Assembly: GCF_002101675.1 (NCBI RefSeq)
Contig: NZ_LQOY01000022.1
Location: 1-64,000, forward strand
Source: Mycobacterium gordonae
GTDB lineage: Bacteria; Actinomycetota; Actinomycetes; Mycobacteriales; Mycobacteriaceae
Direction: 5' to 3'
Length of the DNA: 64,000 nucleotides
The notes under the pieces were generated by a model. That model was given only the letters and a program-made list of their open reading frames with translations. It made no database searches and had not been told where the DNA came from. The position numbers and the translations under genes were made by a program. Positions 26,587 through 36,497 of the stretch are shown here, one piece after another (the first letter of the stretch is position 1; every line of letters starts with the position of its first letter).

Positions 26587-28248
26587 CTAAGGCACCAATC
26601 CGTTCTGGCCGCCCGGGCCAAGCAGCAGCCCGCCGTTGCCACCGATGCCGGCGGTGCCATTCCCCCCGCTGCCCTGTCCGCCGTTGCCGCCGTTGCCGCC
26701 CCCGCCCACCAGCCAGGCGCTGCCGCCGTTACCGCCGTTGCCGGCCGTTCCTGGATGCGCTTGACCGCCGTCGCCGCCGTTGCCGCCGTCACCCCACAAC
26801 CCACTCTTGCCGCCATTCCCGCCATTACCGCCGGACGTAGTGTTGCCGCCGGCCCCGCCGGTGCCACCGGCGCCGCCGGAACCGTAGAGTGCGCCGGCAT
26901 TGCCACCGGCCCCGCCCTGCCCGCCGATGACGTTGCCGTAGCCACCGCTGCCGCCGGCGCCGCCGGAGCCAATCAGCCCGCCGGTGCCGCCGTTGCCGCC
27001 GGCACCGCCGCCGCCGAAGTTGCCAGCGAAGAAGCCGCCGAACCCGCCAGCTCCGCCGGCCCCACCCGTGCCGAACAGCAGGCCGGCATTGCCGCCCTGA
27101 CCACCGTTGCCGCCGAGGGTGGTGTTTTGGGCGGAGTCGCCACCCAGTCCGCCTGCCCCGCCTGAGCCCCAGGCCATGCCGCCGTTTCCGCCCGCCCCGC
27201 CGTTACCGCCAGCCGAACCGCCGTTGCCACCGTCCCCGCCATTCCCGCCAAGGCCGAACAACCCGCCGGCGCCACCTGCACCGCCCTGGCCGCCTGCGGT
27301 ACCTACGGCACCAGTGAGACCGCCGGTGCCGCCGGCGCCTCCGGCGCCTCCGCCGGGACCGAACAGGCCGCTGGCCCCGCCGGCTCCGCCGTTGCCACCC
27401 GGACCGTTAAAGCCGGCGAATTCGGAGCCGGCGCCGCCGGCCCCGCCGGCGCCACCGGCGCCAAACAGTCCGCCGGCCCCGCCAGCGCCGCCAGCGCCGC
27501 CGGCGCCACTCTTACCAAGAGACCCGGCGTGCCCGCCATTACCGCCGTGGCCGCCGGCGCTGAATAGTCCGCCGGCGCCGCCGGTACCGCCGGCGCCGCC
27601 AGTCTGGCCGGCGGCTATGTCGGCCCAGCCGCCGTTGCCGCCATTCCCGGCGCTTCCCCAGAGCATCCCGGCCGCCCCGCCGTTGCCGCCGGCCCCGCCA
27701 GCCTTCCCGGCGCCCGTTTGGAACGCGCCCTCGCCGCCGTTGCCGCCGTTGCCAAACAGCCCGGCCGCCCCGCCGTTACCGCCTTTCTGGCCGCCGCCAC
27801 CGATGCCGGATCCGCCGTTGCCGCCGTTGCCCCACAAAATCCCGCCGGCCCCGCCGTCCTGCCCGGTCCCTGGCTTACCGTTGGCGCCGTTGCCGATCAA
27901 GGGGCGTCCCAACGCCGCCTGGAATGGCGCATTCAGGAGGTCGAGAAGTTGCTGCAGCGGAGATACGGCGGCGGCCTCGGCCGCCACATATTGGCCGGCG
28001 CCGGCAGTCAGGGTCTGCACGAACTGCTGGTGGAATGCCTCCGCCTGCACGCTGAGGCTCTGATAGGACTGGGCGTGCCCGCTGAAGACCGCGGCAACCG
28101 CAGCCGAGATCTCATCGGCGCCCGCTGCCAGCATCGACACGGTCGGGGCCGTCGCTGCCGCGTTTGCTGCGCTGACCGCCGATCCGAGGCTGGCCAAGTC
28201 CGTTGCCGCCGCCGTCATTAACTCCGGAGTCGCGAAAACAAATGACAT
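26587..28248 (-). CDS. PE_PGRS47: PE_PGRS family protein (PE_PGRS47, Rv2741 position)
   Basis: The start is ATG 28248, with GGAGG upstream, giving 553 residues. Residues 1-95 are a PE domain ([20 protein letters not shown] and the helical hairpin to [13 protein letters not shown]). A linker with [11 protein letters not shown] leads to a PGRS domain of about 420 residues built from GGxGGx steps interrupted by LFGxGG blocks. PE domains route proteins to type VII secretion. Position and orientation, convergent with the psp operon, match Rv2741. The opposite strand reads as a long Pro-rich open frame, a by-product of the repeats. Confidence 0.93.
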   Translation of the reverse strand: MSFVFATPELMTAAATDLASLGSAVSAANAAATAPTVSMLAAGADEISAAVAAVFSGHAQSYQSLSVQAEAFHQQFVQTLTAGAGQYVAAEAAAVSPLQQLLDLLNAPFQAALGRPLIGNGANGKPGTGQDGGAGGILWGNGGNGGSGIGGGGQKGGNGGAAGLFGNGGNGGEGAFQTGAGKAGGAGGNGGAAGMLWGSAGNGGNGGWADIAAGQTGGAGGTGGAGGLFSAGGHGGNGGHAGSLGKSGAGGAGGAGGAGGLFGAGGAGGAGGAGSEFAGFNGPGGNGGAGGASGLFGPGGGAGGAGGTGGLTGAVGTAGGQGGAGGAGGLFGLGGNGGDGGNGGSAGGNGGAGGNGGMAWGSGGAGGLGGDSAQNTTLGGNGGQGGNAGLLFGTGGAGGAGGFGGFFAGNFGGGGAGGNGGTGGLIGSGGAGGSGGYGNVIGGQGGAGGNAGALYGSGGAGGTGGAGGNTTSGGNGGNGGKSGLWGDGGNGGDGGQAHPGTAGNGGNGGSAWLVGGGGNGGNGGQGSGGNGTAGIGGNGGLLLGPGGQNGLVP

Positions 28249-28271
28249 CCCAGACCTCCACACGCCGTCAC

Positions 28272-28347
28272 CATTAGGTCGTGCCCGTCCAGGGTCGCCA
28301 GCTCACCCTCGAGACTCGGCACAAGGATGGTAAGCGCATTAGGTCGT
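28272..28347. repeat. Two 11-bp direct repeats upstream of PE_PGRS47
   Basis: CATTAGGTCGT occurs at 28272-28282 and 28337-28347, 65 bases apart, in the otherwise featureless space between PE_PGRS47 and ephG. On the minus strand both copies lie in the probable PE_PGRS47 promoter, so they could be regulator half-sites. Confidence 0.45.
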
Positions 28348-28415
28348 TTGGGATTCGGAAATCGGCACACTGGTTCGCATTTTGGTAAACGGGTGCCCCG
28401 AATGGCCGCGAAAAA

Positions 28416-28868
28416 TTACAGCGTGGCGCGCAGCGAGGGAACGACCATCCCGGCCAGACCGCGCAGCGTCGCCTTCAGCATGTCGAAGCTGTCGAAGTAA
28501 TCCCGCCACAGCGTGATCCGCCCGTCGTGCAGTTCGAACGTGCCACAGACCCAGAACTGCAGCCGCAGTGGACCGAGGATCAGGGCATCGGTGCGTTCGG
28601 TGAGGACCGCGGATCCGTCGGCGGCGATGCGGTGGATCTTCACTTCGAAGCCGATGCGGCCCTGCATCTTGCGTAACAGTGCCGTCGTCTTCCGGCCACC
28701 GCGGATCCGAGAGAAGCCGACGTTTTCGTAGACCAGGTTGTCGTGCAGCAACGCGTCGACGGTGTCGAAGTCCTCGTCCTGCAGGGCGTAGAGGAAGTCC
28801 TCGACCGCACGGATGTTGTCGGTTGTTTCGGCTCCGGATTCGGGCCCCTTCTGAGTCAGCTCAGTCAT
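28416..28868 (-). CDS. ephG: Limonene-1,2-epoxide hydrolase-like protein EphG
   Basis: ATG 28868 gives 150 residues, close to Rv2740, whose structure is known as a limonene epoxide hydrolase with activity on steroid and other epoxides. The core includes DFDTVDALLHDNLVYENV, GRKTTALLRKM, VLTERTDAL and ITLWRDYFD; Asp and Arg in these segments form the active site of the family. A frame extension upstream to 29087 runs over the neighbouring gene on the other strand and is not credible. It is divergent from the glycosyltransferase gene, 43 bases away. Confidence 0.93.
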   Translation of the reverse strand: MTELTQKGPESGAETTDNIRAVEDFLYALQDEDFDTVDALLHDNLVYENVGFSRIRGGRKTTALLRKMQGRIGFEVKIHRIAADGSAVLTERTDALILGPLRLQFWVCGTFELHDGRITLWRDYFDSFDMLKATLRGLAGMVVPSLRATL

Positions 28869-28911
28869 AGTTGCCAGCGTAGGCGAGCCGGGGTGTGGCA
28901 GGGTGAAGCGG

Positions 28912-30078
28912 ATGCGCGTCGCCGTGGTCGCCGGACCCGATCCCGGACACTCGTTTCCCGCAATAGCGCTGTGCCAACGCTTCCTGGCGGCCGGAGATAC
29001 GCCCACGCTGATGACCGGGGTGGAGTGGCTGGAGACCGCCCGCGCCGCGGGGATCGACGCCATTGAGCTGGACGGTTTGGTGGCCACCGATGACGATGTC
29101 GATGCGGGGGCCCGAATTCACGCGCGCGCCGCACGGATGGCGGTGCTCATCGCCCCGACGTTGCGTGACCTGGCTCCGGATCTGGTCGTGTCCGACGTCA
29201 TCACCTCCGGCGGCGGCCTGGCTGCCGAGCTGCTCGGAATCCCGTGGGTCGAGCTGAGTCCGCATCCGCTGTATCTGCCGTCGAAAGGGTTGCCGCCGAT
29301 CGGTAGCGGCCTGGCGCCCGGAACCGGCCTACGAGGCAAGCTGCGCGACACCGTGATGCGGGCGCTGACGGCACGGTCGGTGCGGGTCGGTCTGAAGCAG
29401 CGTTCGGCCGTCCGGGTGGAGATCGGACTGCCCGCGCGCGACCCCGGGCCGGCACGGCGGCTGATCGCCACGCTGCCCGCATTGGAGGTACCGCGCCCGG
29501 ACTGGCCGGCCGAAGCGGTGGTCGTGGGTCCGTTGCACTTTGAGCCGACCGACCGGGTGCTGCAGATCCCGCCGGGATCCGGGCCGGTGGTGGTGGTCGC
29601 CCCCTCGACGGCGACCACCGGCACCACCGGAATGGCCGAACTCGCGCTGCAATCCCTCAGGCCGGGGGAGACGCTGCCCACCGGTGCACGGGTGGTGGTG
29701 TCCCGGCTGGGCGGTGAGGAGCTGGTGGTACCGCCCTGGGCCACAGTCGGCCTGGGCCGTCAGGACGAGCTGTTGACGCATGCCGACGTGGCGGTCTGCG
29801 GCGGCGGCCACGGGATGGTGGCCAAGACGTTGCTGGCCGGGGTGCCGTTGGTGGTGGTCCCAGGCGGCGGGGATCAGTGGGAGATTGCCAATCGGGTGGT
29901 ACGGCAGGGCAGCGGCCGGCTGATCCGGCCGTTGACCGGTGAATCGCTGGTAGCCGAGGTCCGCGAGGTGCTGTCCTCGCCCCGCTACCGGGCGGCCGCG
30001 CAGCGAGCCGCCGCCAGCGTCACGGGGGTGGCCGATCCGGTGGGGGTGTGCCGCGCGGCGCTGGGAGTCCGGCACTGA
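28912..30078 (+). CDS. Glycosyltransferase of the UGT/MGT type (Rv2739c homologue)
   Basis: ATG 28912 gives 388 residues. A GTG nine bases upstream is the alternative. The GT-B fold is visible: the N-terminal MRVAVVAGPDPGHSFPAI strand-loop, and a C-terminal nucleotide-sugar site with THADVAVCGGGHGMVAKTLL and VPGGGDQWEIANRV, which is the UGT signature region. Acceptor and sugar are unknown; relatives act on polyketides, glycolipids or flavonoids. A leaderless-type hexamer and DUF3046 gene follow its stop. Confidence 0.9.
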   Translation: MRVAVVAGPDPGHSFPAIALCQRFLAAGDTPTLMTGVEWLETARAAGIDAIELDGLVATDDDVDAGARIHARAARMAVLIAPTLRDLAPDLVVSDVITSGGGLAAELLGIPWVELSPHPLYLPSKGLPPIGSGLAPGTGLRGKLRDTVMRALTARSVRVGLKQRSAVRVEIGLPARDPGPARRLIATLPALEVPRPDWPAEAVVVGPLHFEPTDRVLQIPPGSGPVVVVAPSTATTGTTGMAELALQSLRPGETLPTGARVVVSRLGGEELVVPPWATVGLGRQDELLTHADVAVCGGGHGMVAKTLLAGVPLVVVPGGGDQWEIANRVVRQGSGRLIRPLTGESLVAEVREVLSSPRYRAAAQRAAASVTGVADPVGVCRAALGVRH

Positions 30079-30082
30079 CCGG

Positions 30083-30088
30083 TAGGTT
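30083..30088 (+). promoter_or_regulatory. Predicted -10 element of the DUF3046 gene
   Basis: TAGGTT ends seven bases before GTG 30096, directly after the stop of the glycosyltransferase gene. Confidence 0.45.
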
Positions 30089-30095
30089 GGCTGGC

Positions 30096-30290
30096 GTGCG
30101 GCTGACCGAGTTCAACGAGCGGGTGGTGCTGCGCTTCGGCGCGGCGTATGGCGCCTCGGTGCTGGTCGACCATGTGCTGACCGGGCTCGGCGGCCGGACC
30201 GCTGCCCAGGCGATCGAAGAAGGTATCGAGCCGCGCGAGGTCTGGCGGGCATTGTGCGCCGACTTCGACGTGCCCCGCGATCAGTGGTGA
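30096..30290 (+). CDS. DUF3046 small protein (Rv2738c homologue)
   Basis: GTG 30096 gives 64 residues: RLTEFNERVVLRFG at the start, an internal SVLVDHVLTGLGGRTAAQAI, and VWRALCADFDVPRDQW at the end. This is the whole DUF3046 family signature. The family is confined to actinobacteria and is usually found just upstream of recA, as here. Function unknown. A longer frame starting inside the glycosyltransferase gene was not used. Confidence 0.88.
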   Translation: MRLTEFNERVVLRFGAAYGASVLVDHVLTGLGGRTAAQAIEEGIEPREVWRALCADFDVPRDQW

Positions 30291-30372
30291 TTTCGCGGCG
30301 TTGAGCCTGCGTCCAGGGCGTGAATCGCACCGTGAATCGCGCCCTCACCGCAGAGTCAGCGCCACTAACAAC

Positions 30373-31023
30373 TCAGCGCAGCGCGCAGTCGCCGCACATG
30401 CCGCCGCCCGGGACGCGGTAGTAGAGGCAGCAGCTGTTGCGCCGGAAGTCCAGGTCCGCGCTGGTGATCGCACCGGTGCCGGCCAGCTTGCCGGTGCTCA
30501 GCAGCTCTGAAGTGACCTTTGCGATCGACGCGCGGAGATCCGGGCGCGCCGCCAGCAGTTGCCGCGACGTTCCCACCAGCGCCGAGGCGATATTGCCGTG
30601 GAGCAGTCCGGGCGCGAGCTTGATTCGGAGCCCCGCGGCGAACGGTTCCAAGTGATCGGCCACGACGACGCGATACAGCAGGTCGGGGCAGGGCGAGGCG
30701 GTCTCTCCGGCGGGCTCGGGCAGCCGTAGCTGGGCCCCGTCGTCGGCGCGTTGCAGGTTGGCCAGGTCCGGGATGACAGCGCGCGCCAGCACACACGCGA
30801 GCACCGGTGACCACAGCCGGGCGGCGTGGCCGAGGTGGACCAGGGATGCGCCGATCCGCAGGTCGGCGGCGCCGTAGCGCCTGCTGGTGGCCTCGATGAG
30901 GTCCGCGTAACCGGCCGCGTAAGACTGTGCGACGGGATGCCACCCGGCCGGGTCTCCGCCCACGGTCAGGGCGAAAAACCCGCCATAGGTGGAAATTTCG
31001 GCCAGTTCCGCAGCGATGTTCAT
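30373..31023 (-). CDS. FhuF-like [2Fe-2S] protein, possible ferric-siderophore reductase
   Basis: The C-terminus carries the FhuF pattern C198-C199-x10-C210-x2-C213 (RNSCCLYYRVPGGG then CGDC), which binds a [2Fe-2S] cluster in ferric-siderophore reductases. ATG 31023 gives 216 residues. A GTG at 31101 in the same frame would place the recA SOS box inside the gene, and no ribosome-binding site supports it. M. tuberculosis has only a short Cys-rich fragment (Rv2737A) here, so this appears to be the intact ancestor. It is divergent from recA and shares its upstream region. Confidence 0.8.
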   Translation of the reverse strand: MNIAAELAEISTYGGFFALTVGGDPAGWHPVAQSYAAGYADLIEATSRRYGAADLRIGASLVHLGHAARLWSPVLACVLARAVIPDLANLQRADDGAQLRLPEPAGETASPCPDLLYRVVVADHLEPFAAGLRIKLAPGLLHGNIASALVGTSRQLLAARPDLRASIAKVTSELLSTGKLAGTGAITSADLDFRRNSCCLYYRVPGGGMCGDCALR

Positions 31024-31069
31024 GTGTTCTTCGAGGTGATCCTGCCACACGCGGCGTGTCGAACTTGAG

Positions 31070-31085
31070 TCGAACAGGTGTTCGG
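31070..31085. promoter_or_regulatory. SOS box (LexA site) of recA
   Basis: TCGAACAGGTGTTCGG matches the mycobacterial SOS consensus TCGAAC-N4-GTTCGA at 11 of 12 specified bases. It lies 106 bases before recA and 47 bases before the preferred start of the divergent FhuF-like gene. Confidence 0.85.
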
Positions 31086-31115
31086 CTACTGTGGTGATCA
31101 CTCGGAGATCTCAAC

Positions 31116-31138
31116 TTGTCGGTGGCCTTCTCTAGTGT
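31116..31138 (+). promoter_or_regulatory. RecA-NDp/PafBC-type promoter of recA
   Basis: TTGTCGGTG, eight bases, then TAGTGT matches the LexA-independent DNA-damage promoter motif of mycobacteria (TTGTCRGTG-N8-TANNNT), which PafBC activates. It lies downstream of the SOS box, giving recA two damage inputs as in M. tuberculosis. Confidence 0.85.
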
Positions 31139-31191
31139 CACGGCCAACCGACCGATAACGGTCACCGAACACCGACTACAGGAGAGGCACC

Positions 31192-32232
31192 ATGGCTCAA
31201 GCCCCCGATCGCGAGAAGGCTCTCGAACTGGCTATGGCCCAGATCGAGAAGAGTTACGGCAAAGGCTCGGTGATGCGCCTCGGGGACGAGGTCCGCCAGC
31301 CCATTTCAGTGATCCCGACCGGGTCCATCGCTCTGGACGTGGCATTGGGCATCGGCGGTCTGCCCCGGGGCCGGGTCATCGAGATCTACGGCCCGGAGTC
31401 CTCGGGTAAGACCACCGTCGCCCTGCACGCGGTAGCCAACGCCCAGGCTGCCGGCGGGGTCGCGGCGTTCATCGACGCCGAGCACGCGTTGGATCCGGAC
31501 TACGCCAAGAAGCTGGGCGTCGATACCGATTCGCTGTTGGTCAGCCAGCCGGACACCGGAGAGCAGGCGCTCGAGATCGCCGACATGCTGATTCGTTCGG
31601 GTGCGCTGGACATCGTGGTCATCGACTCCGTGGCGGCGCTGGTGCCGCGCGCGGAACTCGAAGGCGAGATGGGTGACAGCCACGTCGGCCTGCAGGCCCG
31701 GCTGATGAGCCAGGCGCTCCGGAAAATGACTGGCGCACTGAACAATTCGGGCACCACGGCGATCTTCATCAACCAGCTCCGGGACAAGATCGGCGTGATG
31801 TTCGGCTCACCGGAGACGACCACGGGTGGCAAGGCGCTGAAGTTCTACGCATCGGTGCGCTTGGACGTCCGGCGGATCGAGACGCTCAAGGACGGCACCA
31901 ATGCGGTGGGTAACCGCACCCGGGTCAAAGTGGTCAAGAACAAGGTGTCGCCACCGTTCAAACAGGCCGAGTTCGACATTCTCTACGGCAAGGGCATCAG
32001 CAGGGAAGGCTCGCTGATCGACATGGGTGTCGATCAGGGATTTATCCGCAAGTCCGGCGCCTGGTTCACCTACGAGGGTGAGCAACTCGGCCAGGGCAAG
32101 GAGAATGCCCGCAACTTCCTGCTCGAAAACGGCGACATCGGCAACGAGATCGAGAAGAAGATCAAGGAAAAGCTCGGCATTGGTGCAGTGGTGACCGATG
32201 ACAGCGTCCTGCCCGCCCCCGTCGACTTCTGA
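31192..32232 (+). CDS. recA: Recombinase RecA, without intein
   Basis: This 346-residue protein forms the recombination filament and triggers LexA self-cleavage. Walker A GPESSGKT is at 67-74, and the ATPase core and C-terminal domain are complete. In M. tuberculosis an intein interrupts the protein at the VVKNK/CSPPF junction. Here the sequence runs straight on as [12 protein letters not shown], with Val in place of the Cys that splicing needs. ATG 31192 follows AGGAGAGG. recX overlaps the 3' end. Confidence 0.98.
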   Translation: MAQAPDREKALELAMAQIEKSYGKGSVMRLGDEVRQPISVIPTGSIALDVALGIGGLPRGRVIEIYGPESSGKTTVALHAVANAQAAGGVAAFIDAEHALDPDYAKKLGVDTDSLLVSQPDTGEQALEIADMLIRSGALDIVVIDSVAALVPRAELEGEMGDSHVGLQARLMSQALRKMTGALNNSGTTAIFINQLRDKIGVMFGSPETTTGGKALKFYASVRLDVRRIETLKDGTNAVGNRTRVKVVKNKVSPPFKQAEFDILYGKGISREGSLIDMGVDQGFIRKSGAWFTYEGEQLGQGKENARNFLLENGDIGNEIEKKIKEKLGIGAVVTDDSVLPAPVDF

Positions 32233-32722
32233 GTCCTCTCGTCGCGAAGAGCAGGCGCGGGCGCTGTGCCTGCGCCTGCTCACCGCGCGATCACGGACCA
32301 GGGCCGAGTTAACCGGCCAGCTGGCCAAGCGGGGGTACCCCGACGAGGTCAGCAACCGGGTACTGGACCGGCTGGCCGATGTCGGTTTGATCGACGACGC
32401 CGACTTCGCCGAGCAGTGGGTACAGTCCCGGCGGGCAAACAAGGGAAAGAGCAAGCGCGCGCTGGCGGCCGAATTGCACACCAAGGGTGTGGACAACGAG
32501 GTCATCGACACGGTGCTGGCCGGTATCGACGCCGGCGCCGAACGGGACCGGGCAGAACAACTGGTCAGAGCCAAATTGCGACGCGAGGTGCTTAGCGAGG
32601 ACGACACGAAAGTGACTCGCAGGCTCATCGGAATGCTGGCCCGCCGCGGGTACAGCCAATCGGTGGCATGCGAGGTGGTGCTGGGTGAGTTGGCGGCCGA
32701 ACGGGAGCGCCGGCGGGTCTGA
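32198..32722 (+). CDS. recX: RecA regulator RecX
   Basis: RecX binds RecA filaments and limits recombination. The 174-residue product starts at ATG 32198, overlapping recA by 35 bases exactly as in M. tuberculosis, so the two share one transcript. The three-helix RecX repeats are visible: [35 protein letters not shown] and [19 protein letters not shown]. Confidence 0.95.
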   Translation: MTASCPPPSTSESSRREEQARALCLRLLTARSRTRAELTGQLAKRGYPDEVSNRVLDRLADVGLIDDADFAEQWVQSRRANKGKSKRALAAELHTKGVDNEVIDTVLAGIDAGAERDRAEQLVRAKLRREVLSEDDTKVTRRLIGMLARRGYSQSVACEVVLGELAAERERRRV

Positions 32723-32805
32723 CGGCCCGCCCGGCGCTGACCGGTCCAGAGCCAGTCGCGCGGCCGCCGTGATGGCCGACAACCAGGGCCTGCGTCGCTC
32801 GCCAG

Positions 32806-32811
32806 TACGAT
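32806..32811 (+). promoter_or_regulatory. Predicted -10 element of miaB (leaderless type)
   Basis: TACGAT, then six bases (GGCCCC), then GTG 32818. Confidence 0.5.
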
Positions 32812-32817
32812 GGCCCC

Positions 32818-34353
32818 GTGACTTCGACGGTGGCAGCCGGTGCTGCGGGCGCGGCGGGCGATGCCGCGGCTGCGTCCGGGTTGGGCCGCACCTACCAGGT
32901 GCGCACCTACGGCTGCCAGATGAACGTCCACGATTCCGAACGGCTCGCCGGACTGCTGGAAGCGGCCGGCTACCGACGTGCGCCCGACGGTACCGATGCC
33001 GACATCGTCGTCTTCAACACCTGCGCGGTCCGCGAGAACGCCGACAACAAGCTCTACGGCAACCTCAGCCACCTCGCGCCGCGCAAGCGGGGCAATCCCG
33101 ACATGCAGATCGCGGTCGGCGGCTGTCTGGCGCAAAAGGACCGGGACGCGGTGCTGCGCAAGGCGCCCTGGGTCGACGTCGTCTTCGGCACCCACAACAT
33201 AGGATCGCTGCCCACGCTGCTCGAGCGGGCCCGGCACAACAACGAAGCCCAGGTGGAGATCGCCGAAGCGCTGCAGGCATTCCCGTCGTCGCTGCCCAGC
33301 GCCCGCGAATCCGCCTACGCCGCTTGGGTTTCCATCTCCGTGGGCTGCAACAACAGCTGCACTTTCTGTATCGTGCCGTCCCTGCGGGGCAAAGAGGTCG
33401 ACCGCAGCCCGGCCGACATCCTGTCCGAAGTGCGGTCGTTGGTGGACACCGGCGTGCTCGAAGTCACCCTGCTCGGCCAGAACGTCAACGCCTACGGCGT
33501 CTCCTTCGCCGACCCGGCCCTACCCCGCAATCGGGGCGCCTTCGCCGAACTGCTGCGCGCCTGCGGCGACATCGAAGGCCTCGAACGAGTCCGCTTCACT
33601 TCGCCGCACCCGGCCGAGTTCACCGACGACGTCATCGAGGCGATGGCCCAGACCCCCAACGTCTGCCCGGCGCTGCACATGCCACTGCAATCGGGCTCGG
33701 ACCGGATTCTGCGCGCGATGCGGCGCTCCTACCGTGCGGAGCGCTATCTCGGCATCATCGACCGGGTTCGGGCGGCCATGCCGCACGCTGCGATCACCAC
33801 CGATCTGATCGTCGGCTTCCCGGGCGAGACCGAAGAGGACTTCGACGCCACGCTCGACGTGGTGGCCCAGGCCCGCTTCGCGGCCGCATTCACCTTCCAG
33901 TACTCCCAGCGCCCCGGCACACCGGCCGCGGAACTTCCTGACCAGATCACCAAAGGCGTTGTGCAGCAACGTTATGAGCGCCTGGTGGAACTGCAGGAGC
34001 GGATTTCCCTGCAGCACAACCGCGCGCTGGTAGGACAGACCGTCGAACTGCTGGTCGCCACCGGCGAAGGACGCAAGGACAGCCGCACCGCGCGGATGAC
34101 CGGCCGCGCCCGCGACGGCCGGCTGGTCCACTTCACCGCCGGGGACCTGCAGGTGCGTCCCGGCGACGTGATCACCGCCGAGGTCACCGACGCCGCACCC
34201 CACCATCTCATCGCCGACGCCGGCATCCTGACGCATCGCCGCACTCGCGCCGGCGACGCGCAGATGTCGGGCTTCCGTGGCGTCGGATTGGGTATCCCCA
34301 CCGTGGGCGTGCCCGTCGCCGCGCCGGTCCAACCGGCCGGTTGCGGCCAATAA
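32818..34353 (+). CDS. miaB: tRNA-2-methylthio-N6-dimethylallyladenosine synthase MiaB
   Basis: MiaB adds a methylthio group to i6A37 of tRNA. The 511-residue product has the N-terminal cluster cysteines starting with C33 in TYGCQMN, then NTCAVREN and VGGCLAQ. The radical-SAM motif is C177-NNS-C181-TF-C184, and a TRAM domain lies at about 385-455. The last 60 residues are a mycobacterial extension. The partner enzyme MiaA, which makes i6A37, is encoded at 41411. GTG 32818 is preceded by a leaderless-type -10. Confidence 0.96.
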   Translation: MTSTVAAGAAGAAGDAAAASGLGRTYQVRTYGCQMNVHDSERLAGLLEAAGYRRAPDGTDADIVVFNTCAVRENADNKLYGNLSHLAPRKRGNPDMQIAVGGCLAQKDRDAVLRKAPWVDVVFGTHNIGSLPTLLERARHNNEAQVEIAEALQAFPSSLPSARESAYAAWVSISVGCNNSCTFCIVPSLRGKEVDRSPADILSEVRSLVDTGVLEVTLLGQNVNAYGVSFADPALPRNRGAFAELLRACGDIEGLERVRFTSPHPAEFTDDVIEAMAQTPNVCPALHMPLQSGSDRILRAMRRSYRAERYLGIIDRVRAAMPHAAITTDLIVGFPGETEEDFDATLDVVAQARFAAAFTFQYSQRPGTPAAELPDQITKGVVQQRYERLVELQERISLQHNRALVGQTVELLVATGEGRKDSRTARMTGRARDGRLVHFTAGDLQVRPGDVITAEVTDAAPHHLIADAGILTHRRTRAGDAQMSGFRGVGLGIPTVGVPVAAPVQPAGCGQ

Positions 34354-34372
34354 CTGAACGGAGACAGTTCAC

Positions 34373-34963
34373 GTGGCCGAATTCGACGCCTACCGGTCTG
34401 AAATCGAGGCGGCCGAACGCCGCGTCGCGCGCGAGATCGAGCCCGGCGCCAGGGCTCTGGTCGTCGCCATCCTGGTCTTCGTCCTGCTGGGGTCGTTCAT
34501 CCTGCCGCACGCGGGCAGCGTGCGCGGCTGGGACGTGCTCTTCAGCAGCCACGGCGCCGCATCCGCGGCCGTCGGCCTGCCGCAGCAGGTTTTCACCTGG
34601 CTGGCACTGGTGTTCAGCGTCGGCTTCTCGATCCTGGCGTTGCTGACCCGGCGCTGGGCGGTGGCCTGGGTGGCGCTGGCCGGTTCCATGCTGGCCAGCG
34701 GCACCGGCCTGCTGGCGGTCTGGTCTCGGCAGACCGCGCCAGCAGGGCACCCGGGACCGGGAATCGGGCTGTTCGTCGCCTGGATCACCGTGATCCTGCT
34801 GACGTTCCACTGGGCCCGGGTGGTGTGGCAGCGCACCCTCGTCCAACTGGCCGCCGAAGAGCAGCGCCGCCGCGTCGTCGCGCAAGATCAGTCCAAGACA
34901 CTGCTGGACAGCCTGAATACCGACCGGCCCGACGAGGCTGACGAGGCCGGCCCGAAAACTTAA
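34373..34963 (+). CDS. Conserved membrane protein (Rv2732c homologue)
   Basis: The 196-residue product starts at GTG 34373, with GGAG upstream. An amphipathic N-terminus ([16 protein letters not shown]) precedes four hydrophobic segments at about 27-45, 75-95, 98-118 and 130-150, then a charged cytoplasmic tail. It lies 19 bases after miaB. Its last four bases overlap the end of the convergent DUF349 gene. No function is known. Confidence 0.85.
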   Translation: MAEFDAYRSEIEAAERRVAREIEPGARALVVAILVFVLLGSFILPHAGSVRGWDVLFSSHGAASAAVGLPQQVFTWLALVFSVGFSILALLTRRWAVAWVALAGSMLASGTGLLAVWSRQTAPAGHPGPGIGLFVAWITVILLTFHWARVVWQRTLVQLAAEEQRRRVVAQDQSKTLLDSLNTDRPDEADEAGPKT

Positions 34964-36342
34964 GACCGCCGGGTCAACGCCCGGGCAGCGGCATCGGCCC
35001 ACTGCCGCCACTGTTCAGCGTTCGCCCTGGCCTCGTCGGCTTCCTTGGCTTTGCCGGCCGCGGCCGCCTTCGCGGCCTGCTGTTCGAACTGCTCGGCACG
35101 GGCCCGGAACTGCTCTGCGCGGGCCTGGGCCTGCGGATCGGCCCAGTCTGACTCGCCGGCGTCGCGCACCTTCTTCTCGACGGCGCGCAGTCGCCGCTCC
35201 AGCTCGGCCGAGCGTTCCCGGGGGACCTTGCCGATCGCGTCCCACTTGTCGGCGATGCTGCGCAGCGCGGCCCGTGCGGCGTCGTGGTTGGTGGTGTCGA
35301 TTTTCTCGGCCTCGGCCAGCAGCGCTTCCTTGGCGGACGCATTGGCCCGGAACTCGGCGTCCTTCTCCGCGGTAACTGCGTTGCGGGCGCTGAAGAACGT
35401 GTCCTGGGCGGCCTTGAACCGGCGCCACAGGGCGTCGTCGACGTCCTTGCTGGCGCGTCCCGCGGCCTTCCATTCGGTGAGCAGCTTGCGGAACTCCGCG
35501 CTGGTAGCGGTCCAATCCGTGGAGTCGGACAGCGCCTCGGCCCGCTCGCACAACCGTTCTTTGGACGCGCGCACACCGGAACGCTCCCGGTCGAGTTCGG
35601 CGAAGTGCGATCCGCGCCGGCGGTTGAAAATTTCGCGGGCCGCGGAGTAGCGCTTCCACAGTGCGTCGTCGACCTTGCGGTCCAGACCGGTGATCGTCTT
35701 CCATTCGTCGAGGATGGCCCGCATCCGGTCGCCGGCGGACTTCCACTGAGTCGAGTTGGCGGCCAGGTCCTCGGCCTCGGCGGCCAACGCCTCTTTGCGG
35801 GCGGTCTGGGCCGCGCGGTGCTCCATGCGGCGGGAGCGGTGCGCAGTGACGTAGACGTCGATGCGGGCCCGAATGTCAGACAACCGGCCCGCCAGCGCGT
35901 CCATGTCGCCCAACACGCATGCGCTCGGGAGGGATTCGAGCAGCGATCCCGCGGTGGCGTTGATCTTGCGCGGGTCTCCGGTGCCCGACACCAACCGCTC
36001 CTCCATCAGAGCGATCTCGGTGCTCAGATCGTCATACCGCCGGCCGAAGTACGCGAATGCCGCTTCGGCGTCGCCGGCCTGCCACGAACCCACGACGCGC
36101 TCACCGGCGGAACTGAGCAGCCACACCGTGCCGTCGTCGTCGACGCGTCCGAATCGGTGCGGATCGCTGTGCGGCAACGTCGATGTCGGATGGGCCGACG
36201 CGTGGGCCGTGGCCCGGGGCGCCGCGCCCGGCCGCGGACCGGGTCGTGGCCCGGGTCGTGGCCCTGGAACCGGTCTGGAAACCGGTTCGGCCGTCACTGC
36301 GTCGTTGCTGCTGGGCTGCTCACCCGTCATTGCGCTCGTCAC
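34960..36342 (-). CDS. DUF349-repeat protein (Rv2731 homologue)
   Basis: The 460-residue product has a Pro/Arg/Gly-rich start containing [13 protein letters not shown], then four or more DUF349 repeats of about 75 residues. Each has a Trp-containing helix such as [18 protein letters not shown] or [17 protein letters not shown]. The repeats are helical and charged. In other bacteria such proteins have been linked to ribosome and RNA contact, but the role here is unknown. GTG 36342 and ATG 36330 are both possible starts. Confidence 0.87.
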   Translation of the reverse strand: MTSAMTGEQPSSNDAVTAEPVSRPVPGPRPGPRPGPRPGAAPRATAHASAHPTSTLPHSDPHRFGRVDDDGTVWLLSSAGERVVGSWQAGDAEAAFAYFGRRYDDLSTEIALMEERLVSGTGDPRKINATAGSLLESLPSACVLGDMDALAGRLSDIRARIDVYVTAHRSRRMEHRAAQTARKEALAAEAEDLAANSTQWKSAGDRMRAILDEWKTITGLDRKVDDALWKRYSAAREIFNRRRGSHFAELDRERSGVRASKERLCERAEALSDSTDWTATSAEFRKLLTEWKAAGRASKDVDDALWRRFKAAQDTFFSARNAVTAEKDAEFRANASAKEALLAEAEKIDTTNHDAARAALRSIADKWDAIGKVPRERSAELERRLRAVEKKVRDAGESDWADPQAQARAEQFRARAEQFEQQAAKAAAAGKAKEADEARANAEQWRQWADAAARALTRRS

Positions 36343-36497
36343 CTACCCTCTGCCAGTAGCGCGGTCGACTTCCCGCGCAGCTGCCGCGCGAAGCGGCACC
36401 CGTCCGGTCGGCAATTCTGGTGCGGACACCGCGGTTTGCGACCGGATTCCAACAAGTATTCAAGCAGCTTGGCCGGTGGTGTGCCCCCACCTTCTAC

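Noticed and set aside
26755..28063. Long Pro/Ala-rich open frames on the plus strand opposite PE_PGRS47
   Set aside because: They are the complement of GGx codon repeats, with no start signal, and the PE domain on the minus strand fixes the true gene.
31192..32232. Possible intein in recA
   Set aside because: The reading frame is 346 codons with no inserted domain, and the splice-junction Cys is Val.
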